Assembly (NCBI RefSeq): GCF_000238915.1
Contig: NZ_BAEG01000027.1
Location: forward strand, 1 to 64,000
Reading direction: 5' to 3'
DNA length: 64,000 nucleotides
From: Arthrobacter globiformis NBRC 12137
Lineage (GTDB): Bacteria; Actinomycetota; Actinomycetes; Actinomycetales; Micrococcaceae
The notes under the pieces are model-generated. The model was not told the origin of the DNA and searched no databases. It worked only from the letters and a program-made list of their open reading frames with translations. The translations under genes and the position numbers were made by a program. This document shows, one piece after another, positions 16,204-25,491 of this stretch; position 1 is the stretch's first letter, and each line of letters starts with the position of its first letter.

Positions 16204-16602
16204 ATGGGTGACATGCCCCACGGCGTGATTCACACCGAGGTAAAGGCTGACCTGTTCAAGTCCATGGGGCACCCTGCACGCATCCTGGTCCTGGAGATGC
16301 TGGTCAGTGGTCCGGTGACCGTGAGCAACCTGCGGGACTGCACCGGCCTTGAAGCCTCGAACCTCTCCCAGCACCTCGGCATCCTGCGGCGCCAGCGGCT
16401 GATCGTTCCGTCCCGGAAGGACGGCCGCCTGTTCTACGAACTGACGTCTCCTGAGGTACGCGACGTCCTCGAGGCGGCCCATGGCTTGCTGGGCACCATC
16501 CTCAACGGCGGCGGCATGCGGCAGCAAAACAGCAGATCTGATAGCTCCCCCGGCACGGCACCAGCATCCGCCCTCACGCCGGCAGCACAGGCGGCAGGCT
16601 AG
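16204..16602 (+). CDS. ArsR-fold winged-helix regulator
   Basis: 132 residues. Typical ArsR/SmtB core: LFKSMGHPARILVLEMLVSG, recognition helix LEASNLSQHLGILRRQRL and wing VPSRKDGRLFYELT. The ELCVCDL metal-site motif is absent and there is only one cysteine, so metal sensing by the classical site is unlikely. A disordered Ser/Ala/Pro tail follows residue ~105. It starts after GGAAGGAATCC. No target gene lies downstream on this strand. Confidence 0.9.
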   Translation: MGDMPHGVIHTEVKADLFKSMGHPARILVLEMLVSGPVTVSNLRDCTGLEASNLSQHLGILRRQRLIVPSRKDGRLFYELTSPEVRDVLEAAHGLLGTILNGGGMRQQNSRSDSSPGTAPASALTPAAQAAG

Positions 16603-16651
16603 CCCGGACACTCTTACGCCGGGTTCGCTTTTGCGCCGGGCACGCTTCTAT

Positions 16652-16673
16652 GCCGGGCCGGCTTTAGCCCGGC
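16652..16673. terminator. Weak hairpin between convergent genes
   Basis: GCCGGGC/GCCCGGC with an 8-base loop, in a stretch (16603-16681) of repeated GCCGGG words. There is no U-run, so it is only a possible terminator for the ArsR gene and the convergent small gene. Confidence 0.35.
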
Positions 16674-16681
16674 GTTGACTT

Positions 16682-16945
16682 TTACGCGGGGTCGGCGACG
16701 GCGGCCGGTGCGGAATGCCCGAAAAGCCAGGCTGCGACGTCGCTCCTCAGCACAACGTGCGGGCTGCCGGTTCCGCTGACACTTCCGGCCGGAACATAGT
16801 AGCCGCGGCCGCCGCCGGGACCGCCGGCAGCCCGGTCCAGCGCTTCCACGATCCTGCGGCTCAAGTGCCCCTGCGGGCCTGTGGCATGGATTTCCTCAAG
16901 CTCAGCCGCGGTGAGCCGTCCCAGTACAGCAGCGATATCGGCCAC
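16682..16945 (-). CDS. Hypothetical small protein
   Basis: 87 residues, GTG start at 16945 with AAGGGGAACG upstream. It begins with a helix, ADIAAVLGRLTAAELEEIHA, followed by a Gly-rich turn and a strand region. No signal peptide, membrane segment or recognisable domain. Third-position GC pattern and a ribosome site support coding; function is unknown. Confidence 0.6.
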   Translation of the reverse strand: MADIAAVLGRLTAAELEEIHATGPQGHLSRRIVEALDRAAGGPGGGRGYYVPAGSVSGTGSPHVVLRSDVAAWLFGHSAPAAVADPA

Positions 16946-17059
16946 GATCGTTCCCCTTTTCGGACGTTTGCCTGAATAAAGACTTTTGCCTGAAGTGCAA
17001 GGCTAAGGCATCGCGATTAACTGCGAGTGAAATCCCGGCGGCCAATAGCGACGGACTAT

Positions 17060-17126
17060 GTGGAGTTTTTGTAGATGTCGCGAGCAAAAAGGGCCTTGTG
17101 AGGCCGATGTCTGTACAAAACTCCAC
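17060..17126. repeat. Inverted-repeat element
   Basis: GTGGAGTTTTTGTA (17060-17073) is complementary to TACAAAACTCCAC (17114-17126) with one bulged base, enclosing about 40 bases that hold a small GGCC-TTGTGA-GGCC hairpin. It lies in the 208-base gap downstream of the valine operon, and could be its terminator or a remnant of a small mobile element. Confidence 0.5.
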
Positions 17127-17153
17127 GGGCCGCACCGGGAGGCAGTACAGAAA

Positions 17154-17975
17154 TCAGTACAGGAAGATGTCGACCCACGCCCGGTTGTGCGCGTGGAGCA
17201 GCACCAGGAACAGCACGAAGTCGAAGAGCAGGTGCACGCTCACGATGTACGACAGCGACTTGGTCCAGGTAAAGATGCGCGCCTGGAGAAGGGCGAACGG
17301 GTAGATGAAGAACGGTGCCCAGGCCCGGAACCCCAGTTCCCACAAGAACGAGGTAAACAGGACGGCCTGCAGCAGGTTGGCCTGCCAGTCAGGCAGGTGG
17401 CGGCGAAGCAGCGCGAAGCAGGTGCAGATGAAGAACAGCTCATCCCAGATGCCCAGGGCGTTGGTGCCGACGAAAAGCCGCGCGATGCCCTCGGGGTCAT
17501 GCACTGCGGGCCAGTTCATGTAGACCCCGGTCCGGATCATGTACACGGGCAGCAGGGCGTAGCCAATGACCACGACGGCGGGCAGGTACCACTTCTCCGC
17601 ACGCGTCCATTTCTGCCCGGTCCGGACCGGAAACACCACCGCGTGCTCCTTGGTAAGGAAATGCGACACGGCGTAGGGGATCCCGACGGCCGCGATCATG
17701 GCCGAGCCCATGACGAGCATGTGGGAGGTGCTGACGTCGGTGGTGATCGGCACGGCACTGATGATGGCCACCCCGGCTGCTATCAGCGCGAGGTCACGGA
17801 ACAGCAGCCGGTCCACCAGCGCCGCGACCACGAGCGCCGCGGCAAGCAGGGCATATCCCGGCAGGCTCTGGTCCAGCGCGAACAGGACAAAGCCGGCCAG
17901 CGAGACCATGGCTGCCGGGACAACGCGCAGGGAAGTCCCCTTCACGGTGCGCTCCCCGGTCAGCCTGGCACTCAC
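17154..17975 (-). CDS. CPBP-like polytopic membrane protein
   Basis: 273 residues with about eight hydrophobic segments. In the second half there is [16 protein letters not shown] and later [17 protein letters not shown], which resemble motif 1 (EExxxR) and the histidine motif of CPBP/CAAX-type intramembrane proteases; the first motif has only one acidic pair (DE). Protease activity is therefore uncertain. The GTG start overlaps the enoyl-CoA hydratase stop (GTGA), so it is the last gene of the valine operon, an unexpected place for such a protein. Confidence 0.7.
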   Translation of the reverse strand: MSARLTGERTVKGTSLRVVPAAMVSLAGFVLFALDQSLPGYALLAAALVVAALVDRLLFRDLALIAAGVAIISAVPITTDVSTSHMLVMGSAMIAAVGIPYAVSHFLTKEHAVVFPVRTGQKWTRAEKWYLPAVVVIGYALLPVYMIRTGVYMNWPAVHDPEGIARLFVGTNALGIWDELFFICTCFALLRRHLPDWQANLLQAVLFTSFLWELGFRAWAPFFIYPFALLQARIFTWTKSLSYIVSVHLLFDFVLFLVLLHAHNRAWVDIFLY

Positions 17976-18751
17976 CGGTGCCTGAACTCCGGCTGGCGCT
18001 TCTCCGCGAAAGCAGCCATGCCTTCCTTCTGGTCCTCAGAGGCGAAGAGCGAATGGAACAGCCGCCGCTCAAACAGCACGCCCTGTGCCAGCCCCGTCTC
18101 GAAGGCCGCGTTGACGGCTTCCTTGGCCAGCATGGCAGCCGGTTTCGACTTGGACGCGATGACCTCCGCGGCCTTCAGTGCCTCTTCCACGGTGTCCGCC
18201 GCCGGCACCACGCGGGCCACCAGGCCTGAGCGCTCCGCCTCCGCCGCGTCGATGAACCGGCCGGTGAGGATCATGTCCATCGCTTTGGCCTTGCCCACGG
18301 CGCGGGTGAGGCGCTGCGATCCGCCCATGCCCGGCACAACGCCAAGGTTGATCTCGGGCTGGCCGAACTTGGCGTTGTCCCCGGCGATGATGAAGTCGCA
18401 CATCATGGCCAGCTCACAGCCGCCGCCCAGCGCGAATCCGGACACGGCCGCGATCAGCGGAATGCGCAGCCGGGTGAGGTCCTCCCACCCGCGGAACCAG
18501 TCGGCGTCGTACATCTCCAGGTAGCCCTTGTCCGCCATCTCCTTGATGTCGGCGCCCGCGGCGAAGGCCTTTCCCGAGCCGGTGATCACCACGGCGCCCA
18601 CGCCGGGATCCGTGTCCATGGCCGAAACCGCCGCCACGAGTTCTTCCAGGGTGGTCCTGTCCAGGGCATTCAGCGCCTCGGGCCTGTTCAGGGTAACGAG
18701 GCCAACGCGCCCGCGGCGTTCCACCAGAATGTTCCCGTACTCGTGCGTCAT
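17972..18751 (-). CDS. Enoyl-CoA hydratase
   Basis: 259-residue crotonase. Oxyanion-hole segments are [13 protein letters not shown] and [16 protein letters not shown], and the catalytic glutamates lie in GGGCEL and [15 protein letters not shown]. It hydrates a 2-enoyl-CoA (methacrylyl-CoA in valine degradation is the likely substrate here). It sits between mmsB (39 bases upstream) and the overlapping membrane protein gene. Confidence 0.93.
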   Translation of the reverse strand: MTHEYGNILVERRGRVGLVTLNRPEALNALDRTTLEELVAAVSAMDTDPGVGAVVITGSGKAFAAGADIKEMADKGYLEMYDADWFRGWEDLTRLRIPLIAAVSGFALGGGCELAMMCDFIIAGDNAKFGQPEINLGVVPGMGGSQRLTRAVGKAKAMDMILTGRFIDAAEAERSGLVARVVPAADTVEEALKAAEVIASKSKPAAMLAKEAVNAAFETGLAQGVLFERRLFHSLFASEDQKEGMAAFAEKRQPEFRHR

Positions 18752-18790
18752 CCATGCCCCTCATGTGGTTGCTATGTCCTGAAACTAAGC

Positions 18791-19729
18791 CTACTGTCCT
18801 GACTTGTCCCGGATGTCGGTGATGATGCCGGAGAAATCCCGGCCTGCCCCGCCTTCCGCGGCAAAGGCGTCGTAAATGTCGGAGGCCAGCGGTCCCATTC
18901 GGGCGGCGACGCCGGTGGACTGAAGGGCGTTCAGCGCCAGCCGGAGGTCCTTGGCCATCAGGGCCCCTGCGAACCCAGGCTGATAGTCGCGGTTGGCCGG
19001 GCTGGTGGGCACCGGTCCCGGAACGGGGCAGTTGGTGGTGAGGGCCCAGCACTGCCCTGACGCCGCGGACGCGACGTCGAACAGGGCCTGGTGCGTCAGC
19101 CCCAGCTTCTCCCCGAGCACGAACGCCTCGCTGACGGCGATCATCGAGACACCGAGAATGAGGTTGTTGCAGACCTTCGCGGCCTGGCCGGCGCCGTGCT
19201 CTCCGCACAGCACCGCGCGTTTGCCCATGACGTCGAACAGGGGCCGCACTGTCTCGAAGTCCTCCTGCAGCGCCCCGACCATGAACGTCAGGGTGCCGGC
19301 CTCCGCCCCCACCACGCCGCCGGAAACCGGGGCGTCCACGGAGCGGTGCCCTGCGTCGAGGGCCAGCCTGGCGGCTTCCCGGGCCTCGTCCACGTTGATC
19401 GTGGAGCAGTCCAGAAACATGGTGTTCGGCGCCGCGGCCTCCAGCAGCCCGGGCTGTCCGTCCCCGCCCCGGTAGGCGTCCAGAACATGTTGCCCGCTCG
19501 GGAACATCGTGAGCACGACGTCCGCTCCGGGGATGGTTTCCGCGGCACTCGCGGCGACGGGGATGCCATGCCCGCGCGCTGCTTCCAGCGCCGCGGGCAC
19601 CACGTCGAAACCGACGACGTCGTAGCCTGCCTTGACCAGGTTCACCGCCATGGGACCGCCCATGTGACCCAGTCCCAGGAAGGCAACACGCGGTTTCGCT
19701 TCTTCAGCGCGGGTAACTTCTTCAGGCAT
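18791..19729 (-). CDS. mmsB: 3-hydroxyisobutyrate dehydrogenase
   Basis: 312 residues. NAD-binding FLGLGHMGGPMAVNLVKAG, substrate-binding DAPVSGGVVGAEAGTLTFMVG and a catalytic lysine in GQAAKVCNNLILG are the beta-hydroxyacid dehydrogenase signatures. It oxidises 3-hydroxyisobutyrate to methylmalonate semialdehyde, the substrate of MmsA. ATG 19729 follows AAGGAG and overlaps the hydrolase stop by eight bases; a start at 19780 would lie deep inside that gene. Confidence 0.94.
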   Translation of the reverse strand: MPEEVTRAEEAKPRVAFLGLGHMGGPMAVNLVKAGYDVVGFDVVPAALEAARGHGIPVAASAAETIPGADVVLTMFPSGQHVLDAYRGGDGQPGLLEAAAPNTMFLDCSTINVDEAREAARLALDAGHRSVDAPVSGGVVGAEAGTLTFMVGALQEDFETVRPLFDVMGKRAVLCGEHGAGQAAKVCNNLILGVSMIAVSEAFVLGEKLGLTHQALFDVASAASGQCWALTTNCPVPGPVPTSPANRDYQPGFAGALMAKDLRLALNALQSTGVAARMGPLASDIYDAFAAEGGAGRDFSGIITDIRDKSGQ

Positions 19730-20819
19730 GGTCCGACTCCTTTTCCCACAACACCAGTTCCCGGTCGCCCAACGGCGCAAAGTACCGCCCGACGTCGTCG
19801 GCGTGTACCTCCCGCAGCGTCGCCGGACGCCATTGCGGGTTGCGGTCCTTGTCCACCACCTGCGCCCGGATCCCCTCCCGGAAGTCTGCTCCGGCGAGGC
19901 ACCGCAGTCCCACGCGGTACTCCTCGGCGAGCGCCTGGTCGAGCGTCAGCCCCCGCGCCCGGCGGAGCGCGGCCAGGGTCACCTTGACGGAGGTGGGCGA
20001 CTTCGCCTCGATGGTGTCGGCGGCCGCCGCGGCCTCCCCGCCGGCGGCACGCAGCCGCCGGACAATCTCCTCGGCGTCGTCCGCTGAGTAGCAGGCGTCG
20101 ATCCAGTCCCGCTGCGCCTCCATCGCCGAGGCTGGCGGCTTTTCGGCAAAGCGTACGACGGCGGCTTCCGCACTTTCGTTTTCCAGCGCCGCCGCGAGGT
20201 CCGCGAGGCTGCCGGACGGGACAAAGTAATCGGCAAGCCCCAGGAAAAGCGCATCCGCCCCGCTGAGGTGGGCGCCGGTGAGGGCGGCATGGGTACCCGC
20301 CTCCCCCGGTGAGCGTGAGAGCAGGAGGGTGCCGCCGACGTCGGGCACGAATCCGATGGTGGTCTCCGGCATCCCGGTCCGGGTCCGTTCGGTGACGATG
20401 CGCAGCGAGCCATGGGCGGAGATGCCCACGCCGCCGCCGAGCACCAGGCCGTCCATGAACGCCACATACGGCTTGGGGAACCGCTCAATGAGCGAGTTCA
20501 GCCGGTATTCGTCAGCCCAGAAACCGGCCGTTTCGTCGCCGCCGGCGAGGATGTCCCGGTAGATGGCCACGATGTCCCCGCCCGCGCATAGGCCGCGGTC
20601 GCCGGCACCCCGGACCAGCACGGTGGCCACGGTGTCGTCGTCGGCCCAGGCGGTCAGCTGCTCCAACATGGCGGAGACCATGCCGGCCGTGAGCGCGTTG
20701 ACCGCCTTGGGCCGGTTGAGCGTGACCACCCCCAGGTTGCCCCGTTGTTCGAACAGCACCTCTTGTTCAGAAAGCAAGCCCGGGTTTTCCGGCGGTCCGT
20801 TCGGGGCAGGTTCAGTCAT
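19722..20819 (-). CDS. 3-hydroxyisobutyryl-CoA hydrolase
   Basis: 365 residues, longer than ordinary crotonases (about 260) because of the C-terminal extension typical of HIBYL-CoA hydrolases. Motifs: GLCAGGDIVAIYRD, GLVLGGGVGISAHGSLRIV, MPETTIGFVPDVGGTLLL. It releases 3-hydroxyisobutyrate from its CoA ester, between the hydratase and MmsB steps. The start overlaps mmsA by one base (TGATG). Confidence 0.9.
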   Translation of the reverse strand: MTEPAPNGPPENPGLLSEQEVLFEQRGNLGVVTLNRPKAVNALTAGMVSAMLEQLTAWADDDTVATVLVRGAGDRGLCAGGDIVAIYRDILAGGDETAGFWADEYRLNSLIERFPKPYVAFMDGLVLGGGVGISAHGSLRIVTERTRTGMPETTIGFVPDVGGTLLLSRSPGEAGTHAALTGAHLSGADALFLGLADYFVPSGSLADLAAALENESAEAAVVRFAEKPPASAMEAQRDWIDACYSADDAEEIVRRLRAAGGEAAAAADTIEAKSPTSVKVTLAALRRARGLTLDQALAEEYRVGLRCLAGADFREGIRAQVVDKDRNPQWRPATLREVHADDVGRYFAPLGDRELVLWEKESDHA

Positions 20820-22318
20820 CAGCTTCCTTCCGGCATGATGAAGCTGGCACCCTGCCGGATGCCGGAGGGCCAGCGTGAGGTCACGGTCTTGGTCTTGGTG
20901 TAGAAGCGGAAGGCGTCGGCGCCGTGCTGGTTGAGGTCTCCGAATCCGGACGCCTTCCAGCCGCCGAAGGTGTAGTAGGCAATGGGCACCGGAATGGGGA
21001 CGTTGATGCCCACCATGCCCACCTGCACCCGGCTGGCGAAGTCCCGTGCCGCGTCACCGTCGCGCGTGAAGATGGCCACGCCGTTGCCGAACTCGTTCTC
21101 GCTGCAGAGCCGGAGGGCTTCGTCGTAGTCGGATGCGCGCAGGACGCTGAGCACGGGGCCGAAGATCTCCTCGCGGTAGATCTTCATGTCTTTCGTAACG
21201 TTGTCGAACAGCGTGGGGCCAACCCAGAACCCGCCGTCGTAGCCGTCCACGGCGAGGCCGCGGCCGTCCACCAGGAGTGAGGCACCTTCCTCCTCGCCGG
21301 ACTTGATGTACCCCTCGATCCGTTCCTTGGCGGCTGGCGTGACCACCGGTCCGAAGTCGGAGTCCTTGGCCAGGCTGTGGCCCACCTTCAAGGACTTGAT
21401 CCGTTCCTGCAGCCGTGCCACAAGGCTGTTCGCGGTCTCCTCCCCCACAGGAACGGCCACGGACACTGCCATGCAGCGTTCACCGGCCGACCCGTAGCCG
21501 GCCCCGATCAGGGCATCGGCGGCCATGTCAAGGTCTGCGTCCGGCATGATCACCATGTGGTTCTTGGCGCCGCCGAAGCACTGCGCCCGCTTGCCGTGCG
21601 CCGCGGCCGTGGCGTAGATGTACTGGGCGATCGGGGTGGAACCCACGAAGCCGATCGCCTGCACGCGCGGGTCCTCGAGCAGCGCGTCCACGGCTTCCTT
21701 GTCGCCGTTGACCACGTTGAACACGCCGTCCGGCACCCCCGCCTCGGAGTAGAGCTCGGCCAGCCGCAGTGGTACCGAAGGATCGCGTTCGGACGGCTTG
21801 AGGATGAACGCGTTGCCTGCCGCGAGTGCGGGGCCGGATTTCCACAGCGGGATCATGGCGGGGAAGTTGAAGGGCGTTATGCCTGCAACCACGCCGAGGG
21901 GCTGGCGCATGGAGTGCACGTCGATGCCCGCGCCGGCGTCGTCGGAGAACTCGCCCTTAAGCAGGTGCGGGGCGCCCGCGGCGAACTCCACCACCTCGAT
22001 GCCGCGCTGGATGTCGCCGCGGGCATCCGCGAGGGTCTTCCCGTGTTCCGAGGAGAGCAGGGAGGCGAGCTCGTCCATGTTCTGGTTCACGAGGTCCACG
22101 AATTTGAGCAGGATGCGGCCACGCCGCTGCGCGTTCATGGCGCCCCACTCCAGCTGGGCTTTTTCGGCGTTCGCGACGGCATTTCGGACTTCCTCCGCGC
22201 CCGCCAGCGGCACCTTGGCCTGGACCTCTCCGGTGCAGGGATCAAAAACGTCGCCGTACCGGCCGGACGTGCCGTCTACCCGCCGGCCGCCAATATAGTG
22301 GGAAAGTTCGCGAACCAT
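20819..22318 (-). CDS. mmsA: CoA-acylating methylmalonate-semialdehyde dehydrogenase
   Basis: 499 residues. Aldehyde dehydrogenase fold with catalytic cysteine C282 in GSAGERCMA and cofactor loop GFVGSTPIAQYIY. TPFNFPAMIPLW and the CoA-dependent subfamily motif GGAKNHMVIMPDAD identify the MmsA branch, which converts methylmalonate semialdehyde to propionyl-CoA. First gene of the valine/3-hydroxyisobutyrate operon. No regulator is adjacent; the upstream gap carries a palindromic repeat. Confidence 0.95.
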   Translation of the reverse strand: MVRELSHYIGGRRVDGTSGRYGDVFDPCTGEVQAKVPLAGAEEVRNAVANAEKAQLEWGAMNAQRRGRILLKFVDLVNQNMDELASLLSSEHGKTLADARGDIQRGIEVVEFAAGAPHLLKGEFSDDAGAGIDVHSMRQPLGVVAGITPFNFPAMIPLWKSGPALAAGNAFILKPSERDPSVPLRLAELYSEAGVPDGVFNVVNGDKEAVDALLEDPRVQAIGFVGSTPIAQYIYATAAAHGKRAQCFGGAKNHMVIMPDADLDMAADALIGAGYGSAGERCMAVSVAVPVGEETANSLVARLQERIKSLKVGHSLAKDSDFGPVVTPAAKERIEGYIKSGEEEGASLLVDGRGLAVDGYDGGFWVGPTLFDNVTKDMKIYREEIFGPVLSVLRASDYDEALRLCSENEFGNGVAIFTRDGDAARDFASRVQVGMVGINVPIPVPIAYYTFGGWKASGFGDLNQHGADAFRFYTKTKTVTSRWPSGIRQGASFIMPEGS

Positions 22319-22415
22319 GGATGCTCCTTTGCATGACCCCGGTCATCTCTGGTGCTGAATCTACTCGGACTTCCTACTAAATTCCAGAGGTCCTAAGACG
22401 GGGTTGGCGGCGGTG

Positions 22416-22514
22416 GTGAGCTGCCGCCGTCGTGGGGCACTTTGCGGCGCCAAGGGTGCCCGCGGGCGCCTAGTCCCGGCGTGTCCGCGGCAAAGTGCCC
22501 CGTTTTGGACAGCG
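22416..22514 (-). repeat. Palindromic dispersed repeat, copy C
   Basis: Arms GGGGCACTTTG (22434-22444) and CAAAGTGCCCC (22491-22501) with flanking words shared, in the opposite orientation, with copies at 36124-36215 and 36297-36388 (CCAAAACGGGGCACTTTG at one end, CAAAGTGCCCCACGACGGC at the other). The interior differs from the other two copies. Confidence 0.8.
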
Positions 22515-22565
22515 GAATGCCCCTGTTTCGGCAGCAGCGGTGTCCAAGTTCGGTAAGTTAGGACT

Positions 22566-23372
22566 GTGAAGATAGCTACCTGGAATGTGAACTCGCTGCG
22601 TGCCCGTGCCGACCGTGTGGAGGCGTGGCTGCAGCGCTCCGACTGCGACGTCCTGGCCATCCAGGAAACCAAGTGCAAGGACGACAACTTTCCGTGGGAG
22701 CTCTTCGAACGCATGGGCTACGAGGTGGCGCACTACGGCGTCAACCAGTGGAACGGTGTGGCCATCGCCTCCCGCGTGGGCCTGGACGACGTTGAACGCG
22801 GCTTCACGGACCAGCCGCACTTCGGCAAGGCGGGCAAGGATCCCGTCCAGGAAGCCCGCGCCATGGCCGCTACCTGCGGCGGAGTCCGGGTCTGGAGTCT
22901 CTACGTCCCCAACGGCCGCTCCCTCGATGACGAGCACATGCCTTACAAACTCAAGTGGCTTGATTCCCTGAAGAACCACGCGGCAGGCTGGATCTCGGAG
23001 GACCCGTCCGCTCAGGTCGCGCTAATGGGCGACTGGAACATCGCCCCCACGGACGACGACGTCTGGGACATTGATCTGTTCCTCACCCAGGGCTACACCC
23101 ACGTCAGCGAACCGGAGCGCGCCGCGTTCCGCGCCTTCGAGTCCGTGGGCTACTCCGACGTCGTGCGCCCCCACACCCCGGGCCCAGGGGTCTACACGTA
23201 CTGGGACTACACCCAGCTGCGCTTCCCGAAGAAGGAGGGCATGCGGATCGACTTCGTGCTCGCTTCTCCTGCCCTCGCCTCCCGGGTCTCCGGCGCATCG
23301 ATCGACCGCGAGGAACGCAAAGGCAAGGGCGCGTCCGACCACGCGCCGGTAATTGTGGAACTGGCTGACTGA
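22566..23372 (+). CDS. xth: Exodeoxyribonuclease III
   Basis: 268 residues, standard length for AP endonuclease/exonuclease III. MKIATWNVNSLRAR at the N terminus, E34 in AIQETK for Mg2+, GDWNIAP for the Asp/Asn active-site pair, RIDFVLAS, and SDHAPV with H259. It cleaves abasic sites and resects 3' ends in base excision repair. Alone on this strand with one likely follower. Confidence 0.96.
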   Translation: MKIATWNVNSLRARADRVEAWLQRSDCDVLAIQETKCKDDNFPWELFERMGYEVAHYGVNQWNGVAIASRVGLDDVERGFTDQPHFGKAGKDPVQEARAMAATCGGVRVWSLYVPNGRSLDDEHMPYKLKWLDSLKNHAAGWISEDPSAQVALMGDWNIAPTDDDVWDIDLFLTQGYTHVSEPERAAFRAFESVGYSDVVRPHTPGPGVYTYWDYTQLRFPKKEGMRIDFVLASPALASRVSGASIDREERKGKGASDHAPVIVELAD

Positions 23373-23405
23373 TGGGGGTTGACGGCTGATGACAGGCAGG
23401 CATTC

Positions 23406-24305
23406 ATGACGGGCAACCTCTACCGGGGCCAGGCGGGGCTCCCGTTTTCCTCCACGCTGCGCGTTTATGAGCCGCTGGATGCCTTTCCGGAGGAGCAGCG
23501 ACCCGCCATCAAGTCAGCCGGCGAGCGGGCGGTGTCCCGCGCCGCGGTCGAAAACGCGGAGCTGCTGGCTTCGCTGGGGCGGATCACCCGGCCCGGCGGC
23601 GATCCGTTCCCCACCGGCCGGACCGACCTGGTTCGCGTCACGCGCGCCCCGGGTGTTCCCGTGGAGGATGCCGGCAAGGAAGGCTCCGAGGATGAAGCGG
23701 CCGACGGCGTCGGGCTGCTTTACTGCCCCAGCCAGCTGGTGCTTCGTGCCGGGTTGGCGGCCAACGCCCTGATCGAAGGCATCCACGGGCCCCTGGCCGA
23801 GCTGCTGATCCCCGAGGAACAGCGGGACAGGCACCAGGAACGCATCGACCTGGTCAATGCCCGCGAAGGCATCACCCGCGTGCACACCCGGGCATCCACC
23901 TGGGGCATCCCCTTCAGCTGGTTCTCGCTGTTCCTCGAGTCCGATCCGCAGGACGTTGTGGAGGCGGGCGGCAGGATCCTCACGGTGCGGGTTTGGACGC
24001 CGATCTCCGACGCCCTCGACCGGGTGCGCTACGCCGTCGCAAACCTTGCCCTCGCCGCGCCGGACCTGGACATGCTGGACGACCTCACTCAGCTCACCGA
24101 ATGGCTGGAACTCTTCCACGCGGACTCCATGGTGGAACTGGACTACGGCGCGGTGGCGGACAAGGTCTATCCGGACGACTCCCCGATGGACGTGCGGCTG
24201 GGCATCGAGTGCCTCGCTGAGGGTGACATGACCGGCGCTGCCGCTGCCTACCGGCGGCTTGCCTCGCGCTGGATCCCGATCCGCCAGCTGGCCCGGGCAT
24301 CATGA
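23406..24305 (+). CDS. Conserved-looking hypothetical protein
   Basis: 299 residues, soluble, acidic, with no recognised domain. N-terminal FSSTLRVYEPLDAFPEEQR; central VGLLYCPSQLVLRAGLAANAL; then WGIPFSWFSLFLESDP and VRVWTPISDALDRVRYAVANL, and a final helix AEGDMTGAAAAYRRLASRW. It starts 33 bases after xth; ATG 23406 is preferred over an in-frame TTG at 23379. The pattern is of an actinobacterial core hypothetical; no function is proposed. Confidence 0.75.
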   Translation: MTGNLYRGQAGLPFSSTLRVYEPLDAFPEEQRPAIKSAGERAVSRAAVENAELLASLGRITRPGGDPFPTGRTDLVRVTRAPGVPVEDAGKEGSEDEAADGVGLLYCPSQLVLRAGLAANALIEGIHGPLAELLIPEEQRDRHQERIDLVNAREGITRVHTRASTWGIPFSWFSLFLESDPQDVVEAGGRILTVRVWTPISDALDRVRYAVANLALAAPDLDMLDDLTQLTEWLELFHADSMVELDYGAVADKVYPDDSPMDVRLGIECLAEGDMTGAAAAYRRLASRWIPIRQLARAS

Positions 24306-24356
24306 CGCGGGACTAATCCCCGGCCGGGCACCGGGTTTCAGATGTCAGGTGCGCTG

Positions 24357-25411
24357 CTAAGAGGACCGGGGCGGCGCCGTCGTGCGTCTGACTATCAGGC
24401 GGTGGGGTGCCACGGAGGACCGCACCGAGCCGGTGATCCCCAATAGTTCGTCGAGCAGCATCTTGGTGCCAAGCTCGGCCTGCTCGTCCGGCCGCTGCCC
24501 CACCGTGGTAAGGCCGATGGCGTCGGAAAAATCGTGGTCGTCGATGCCGATCACGGACAGCTCCTCGGGCACCCGGACACCGACCCGGTTCGCTTCGAAG
24601 ATGACTCCCATTGCCATTTCATCTGAAGCGCAGAAGATGGCGGTGGGTTTGGCGCCGGGCTGGGCCCACAGCCGCCGGAATGCCTCCTGGCCGCTGCGGA
24701 CGGTGAAGTCGCCCCATTCGTCCCACTCCGGGCGGACTTCAAGGCCCGCGGCGGACATGACGTCCTGGAAGGCCAGGATGCGGACCCGGGGAACATCGAA
24801 ATTGAGGTCCGTTTCGTCGTCGCCGTGCAGCAGCGCGATGTCCCGGTGGCCGAGTTCGATCAGGTGTTTAACGGCGGTAGAGGCTGCCGCGTAATCGTCT
24901 ATGCCGATGTACGCACATTCCTCCACGTGGCCGCCCACCACCACCAGCGGAATATCGATCTTCTGCAGGTGCTCCAGCTCGTCCCGGGTCAGCGCCATAC
25001 ACAGGACCAGGAGGGCATCGATCTGCTTGTAGACCATGGTCTTGCTGAAGAGCCGCTCGCGGTGGCTGCCGTGGCCCCCAAGGTTGAAGAGGGACAGGTT
25101 GTACTGCCGGGCGTGCAGTTCGCGGTCCGCGCCCTCAATGGCCTTCGAGAAGAACCAACGGCTCACAAACGGAGCTAACACCCCGATGGTCTTGGTGCGC
25201 CCGGTGGCAAGGCCTGACGCCGAGGACGAGGCAACGTAGCCCAGTGCCGTGGCCACCTCAAGGATTTTTCCCGGGTGGCCGGGGAGACGCGGGGCAGGCC
25301 GCGCACAGCGCGGGACACGGTGGCGGTGGAAACACCTGCGGCCGCGGCCACGTCTTCGATACTGACTCCCGAGTGGCCACCGCGCTGTGCCCTTTCACTA
25401 GTGCGCGCCAC
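24357..25411 (-). pseudogene. LacI family regulator with a one-base frameshift
   Basis: The N-terminal helix-turn-helix (SIEDVAAAAGVSTATVSRAV) begins at a GTG at 25411 with GAGG upstream and reads to ...VSPATREK. There the frame changes: from 25256 the other frame gives VATALGYVASSSASGLATGR, the standard continuation, and the whole periplasmic-binding-like effector domain to 24357. A run of five T on the plus strand (25265-25269) would need six to restore ATREKILEVATALGY. Repaired, the protein would be 351 residues, normal for LacI. It could be a true mutation, a sequencing error in the homopolymer, or slippage. It lies 80 bases downstream of the sugar ABC transporter operon, on the same strand. 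Confidence 0.88.
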
Positions 25412-25491
25412 GATGTCCTCTCTAAACCCTCATGCAGATTTCCGCCACGCCGTTCTCCCGGCGGCAAGTATCCATTTTAGTCCCGCCAGCC

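Noticed and set aside
17058..18524. 488-codon plus-strand frame
   Set aside because: Antisense to the CPBP-like and enoyl-CoA hydratase genes; no recognisable domain.
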